DNA of 64,000 nucleotides from Dyella nitratireducens (GTDB lineage Bacteria; Pseudomonadota; Gammaproteobacteria; Xanthomonadales; Rhodanobacteraceae): NCBI RefSeq assembly GCF_014642835.1, contig NZ_BMJA01000004.1, positions 278,535 to 342,534 of the forward strand, read 5' to 3'. Shown piece by piece: positions 61,548 to 64,000 of this stretch (position 1 is its first letter; each line of letters starts with the position of its first letter). The notes under the pieces were generated by a model. It saw only the letters and a program-made list of their open reading frames with translations, ran no database searches and was not told where the DNA came from. The position numbers and the translations under genes were made by a program.

Positions 61548-63494
61548 CGAGGCCGCCAGCCTCTCCGCTAATCCTGAATATCGCCGCGTCCGCTGCGCCA
61601 GCGCGTGCTCGATTGCCGCTTGCGTACCCACCAACGTCAACCACCGCCGTGCACGCGTAATCCCGGTATACAGCAGCTCTCGCGTCAGCACGGCAGGTGC
61701 GTCGTCTGGTAATACCAGTGCGGTATGTTCAAACTCCGAACCCTGTGACTTGTGCACCGTCATGGCATAGACAGTTTCCACATCGCCAAGCCGTGACGGT
61801 AGGACACAACGCACCTGCGCGCCATCATTTTGCGATGCGGGCGATGACGTGGCACGCGACATCGGAAATGCCACATACAAGCGCAGCTCGCCATCGATCC
61901 CATGCATGCGCAACGTTATGCCGACGTCACCATTCATCAGACCGAGGCTGTAGTCGTTGCGCGTCATCATCACCGGCCGACCTTCGTACCAGCCACGGTC
62001 GGCTTCGATCAGGCCCTTAGCCTGTAGCGCGGCAGCAATATCCCGGTTCAGGTGCTCGACGCCGGACGGCCCCTGTCGCACGGCGCACAGCACCTGAAAG
62101 CGGTTGAAGGCTTCCAGTACGTCGTGTGCCCATTGCCGATACGTTGCATCGTCGGCATCGAGGGCAGGGCGGTGTCGCCGCAATTGCTCCAGATAGAAGC
62201 TGAAACTTTGCGGCTCATTTTCCGCAAACCGATCCGCTACCCATGGTGCGATAGGCGTTGCCGTAACGCTTGATGCCATCCACGTCATATCGGGCGATGG
62301 CGACTCAAGCAGCGCGTTCACCGCCGCCGCATCGCCTGCGTTGACGGCAGCGGCCAGCTGTCCGATACCGCTTACCGCATCGAAGCGATGACTACTGCGC
62401 AGCATGGCAATGCGTTGGTCGAGCGATTGCGCATCGTCGCGAACGAACGCCGTAATGTCATCGCTGCTTGCCGCGAGCAGCCATTGTGCGGTCGCTACGG
62501 TGTAGCAACCTTGCTCCGCACGTTGGCCGAGTTCACCCAGCACCGCACCGGCTTCCACCGAAGCAAGCTGGTCTTTGTCGCCAATCAGGATCAGTCGTGC
62601 GTGCGGCGGCAAGGCATCCAGCACAGCCGCCATCATCTCCAGGTCGATCATCGAGGCTTCGTCGACCACCAGCACGTCCACATGCAGGGGATGGCGGCTG
62701 TCGTGGGCATAGCGGCGGCTATCCGGGCGTGCACCCAGTAGACGATGCAGGGTTTCTACCTCCAGCGGAATCGCTTGCCGCACCGGTTCTGTCACATCGA
62801 GCAGGGCGATCTGCCGGGCGATCGAAGCGTTCAAGCGTGCAGCGGCCTTGCCGGTGGGCGCAGCCAAACGGATGCGCAATGGCGCGTCGTGCTGGCGCAA
62901 CTGCAGGGTCTGGAGCAGGCCGAGCAGGCGTACCACCGTAGTGGTTTTACCGGTGCCAGGTCCGCCGGTGATAACGCTGAAGGCACCTCGTGCGGCAAGT
63001 GCGCATGCGACGCGTGGCCAAGTAATGGCCGCGCCTGCGTCGGCAGGGAACAGGCGCTGCAATTCGTCGTGCAGTGTTTCGGCCGGCAGCCTGTTGTCAT
63101 CAAGCCGCGCGGAAATGCCGGCGGCGACGCGGCACTCGTAATTCCAGTAGCGGCGCAGATACAGCCGATGTCCATCCAGCACCAGCGGTGCGTCAGCCGG
63201 CAGGCCATCGGAGCCAGCCATCACCGGCGATGTCGGTGATGGCGTACTGGAAAGCAACGCCAGCCATGCATCCGGCCACTCCTGCTCCAACGCCAAGGTA
63301 TCCAGCGCCTGCAAATCCAGGCATGGGTGGCCATCGCCCAATTGCCGGCTCGCCAACGCGGCCATCAACAGAAGCGGTGCTTCGGCGTGTGGATCGCATT
63401 CGGCAATGAACCGGGCAAAGGCCAGGTCCAACGGACGCAGTACACGCCGCGCTGCCGCTTCGGCAAGCATCGCCAGCAAGGCATCACGCGACAT
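61545..63494 (-). CDS. recD: Exodeoxyribonuclease V subunit alpha
   Basis: 5'-3' helicase of RecBCD. 649 aa from ATG 63494, overlapping the recB stop by 11 bases; a longer frame adds a Cys/Arg leader. Walker A GGPGTGKTTT near 178, motif II VLVVDEASMIDLEMM, motif III LIGDKDQLASVEAGAVLGEL, and C-terminal motifs GDVGITLR and YAMTVHKSQGSEFEHTALVLP...LYTGITRAR are complete. Its last codon lies in the family A repeat. With recB upstream it completes part of recBCD (recC would lie further out). Confidence 0.95.
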   Translation of the reverse strand: MSRDALLAMLAEAAARRVLRPLDLAFARFIAECDPHAEAPLLLMAALASRQLGDGHPCLDLQALDTLALEQEWPDAWLALLSSTPSPTSPVMAGSDGLPADAPLVLDGHRLYLRRYWNYECRVAAGISARLDDNRLPAETLHDELQRLFPADAGAAITWPRVACALAARGAFSVITGGPGTGKTTTVVRLLGLLQTLQLRQHDAPLRIRLAAPTGKAAARLNASIARQIALLDVTEPVRQAIPLEVETLHRLLGARPDSRRYAHDSRHPLHVDVLVVDEASMIDLEMMAAVLDALPPHARLILIGDKDQLASVEAGAVLGELGQRAEQGCYTVATAQWLLAASSDDITAFVRDDAQSLDQRIAMLRSSHRFDAVSGIGQLAAAVNAGDAAAVNALLESPSPDMTWMASSVTATPIAPWVADRFAENEPQSFSFYLEQLRRHRPALDADDATYRQWAHDVLEAFNRFQVLCAVRQGPSGVEHLNRDIAAALQAKGLIEADRGWYEGRPVMMTRNDYSLGLMNGDVGITLRMHGIDGELRLYVAFPMSRATSSPASQNDGAQVRCVLPSRLGDVETVYAMTVHKSQGSEFEHTALVLPDDAPAVLTRELLYTGITRARRWLTLVGTQAAIEHALAQRTRRYSGLAERLAAS

Positions 63495-64000
63495 GCGTAA
63501 CCGCCTCCTGTGCGAACAGCCGGTCCATCGCATCGATCAACGCAAACGGCAAGCGTTCCGTATGCACGCCATGCCCGGCCTGATCCACGCCGCGCAAATA
63601 CAGATACAGCACGCCGCCGACATGGTGTTCGTAGTGGTATCCCGGCAGCCGCGCGCGCAACAGTCGATGCAAGGCCAGCGTGTAAATAGCGTACTGCAGG
63701 TCGTAGCGGGATTGCAGCGTCGCGTCGCGCATCGCGGCCGCGGTATATGCCGCAGCCGTGTCGCCCAACCAGTTGGATTTGTAGTCAATCACGTAATAGC
63801 GGCCTTGCTGCTCCACGATCAGGTCGATAAAACCCTTGAGCATGCCGTTGACACGATGGGGCGGCAGCGAGGGGCGCGGCAGACCGCCAAGCGTATGGCG
63901 GGTGACAAGCTGATCCAGTTGCTGTGTATCGACGCGATGGGCCTCGAACCAGAATTCCATCTCCGCCTGATAGCGCTTGCGATCGGCCAGTTGCGCGAGT
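63484..64000 (-). CDS. recB: Exodeoxyribonuclease V subunit beta, C-terminal end (cut by window)
   Basis: The frame runs open from the window edge (LAQLADRKRYQAEMEFWFEA) to the stop at 63484. It shows the RecB nuclease domain: GMLKGFIDLIVEQQGRYYVIDYKSNWLG, with the metal-binding Asp (GFID) and the DYKSN motif, then SRYDLQYAIYTLALHRLL (Q-motif). The helicase domains lie outside. Overlaps recD by 11 bases, the usual recBD arrangement. Confidence 0.95.
   Translation of the reverse strand, partial: LAQLADRKRYQAEMEFWFEAHRVDTQQLDQLVTRHTLGGLPRPSLPPHRVNGMLKGFIDLIVEQQGRYYVIDYKSNWLGDTAAAYTAAAMRDATLQSRYDLQYAIYTLALHRLLRARLPGYHYEHHVGGVLYLYLRGVDQAGHGVHTERLPFALIDAMDRLFAQEAVTHVA

Overview
The window reads as a chromosomal segment of a gammaproteobacterium of the order Xanthomonadales, most likely family Rhodanobacteraceae (Dyella/Rhodanobacter/Luteibacter type). 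This is inference from protein character: MdtAB-type efflux, a fused alpha/beta E1 dehydrogenase, a TonB receptor next to a tryptophan-halogenase-like protein and a LacI regulator, the pilVWXY1E minor pilin cluster, and many short palindromic repeats between genes. Base composition is moderately GC-rich except for one clearly AT-richer patch at about 53.0-55.4 kb. Both window edges cut genes: an RND pump at the left and recB at the right.

Layout. 0-2.5 kb: mdtB (partial) and mdtA, minus strand. 2.9-3.8 kb: a DMT transporter. 4.1-10.9 kb: a plus-strand catabolic operon of outer membrane porin, AldA-like aldehyde dehydrogenase, MFS permease, enolase-superfamily acid-sugar dehydratase and GMC flavoprotein dehydrogenase. 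11.2-17 kb: gcdH, an SDR, a GNAT / Cys-rich protein / nucleotidyltransferase-like trio, and a fused E1 alpha-beta. 17-24.5 kb: a 7TM diguanylate cyclase, a flavin-reductase remnant, ppk1, an AraC regulator divergent from an Fsr-like MFS pump, and a RelB/ParE-type toxin-antitoxin pair. 24.6-30.8 kb: an M16 peptidase, a YbjQ protein, a small membrane protein, a BaxI_1 membrane protein and a divergent MurJ. 30.9-38.3 kb: poxB, the minus-strand group SDR-methyltransferase-pyrD-murB, and an antiquitin-type aldehyde dehydrogenase (amaB). 38.4 kb: tRNA-Arg(CCU). 39.2-47.3 kb: a carbohydrate-utilisation locus (LacI regulator, TonB receptor, halogenase-like flavoprotein, GH3 glucosidase) tied together by a palindromic operator. 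47.5-52.7 kb: small envelope proteins, a gamma-glutamylcyclotransferase-like protein, an AraC/DMT pair and a secreted alpha/alpha-barrel protein.

53.0-55.9 kb is the most unusual part. Three exported, mostly unrecognised proteins (two small two-cysteine proteins flanking a TIM-barrel glycosidase-like protein) lie next to a decayed P4-type integrase arm domain, arm-site-like repeats and tRNA-Thr(CGU), which is the signature of a degraded integrative island.

55.9-64 kb: the type IV pilus minor pilin operon pilV-pilW-pilX-pilY1-pilE with an unusually short PilY1, then recD and the end of recB on the minus strand.

Two families of dispersed palindromic repeats run through the window. Family A is a pair of inverted GTAGGTTGGGGTGCAAACCC-type arms, mostly at gene 3' ends, where its GTAGG edge often supplies the stop codon. 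Family B has the core GTCATTCCGGCGAA. One family A copy between pilE and recD has been split by a 179-bp MITE-like element with near-perfect terminal inverted repeats, a perfect 17-bp internal hairpin and a 12-bp flanking duplication.
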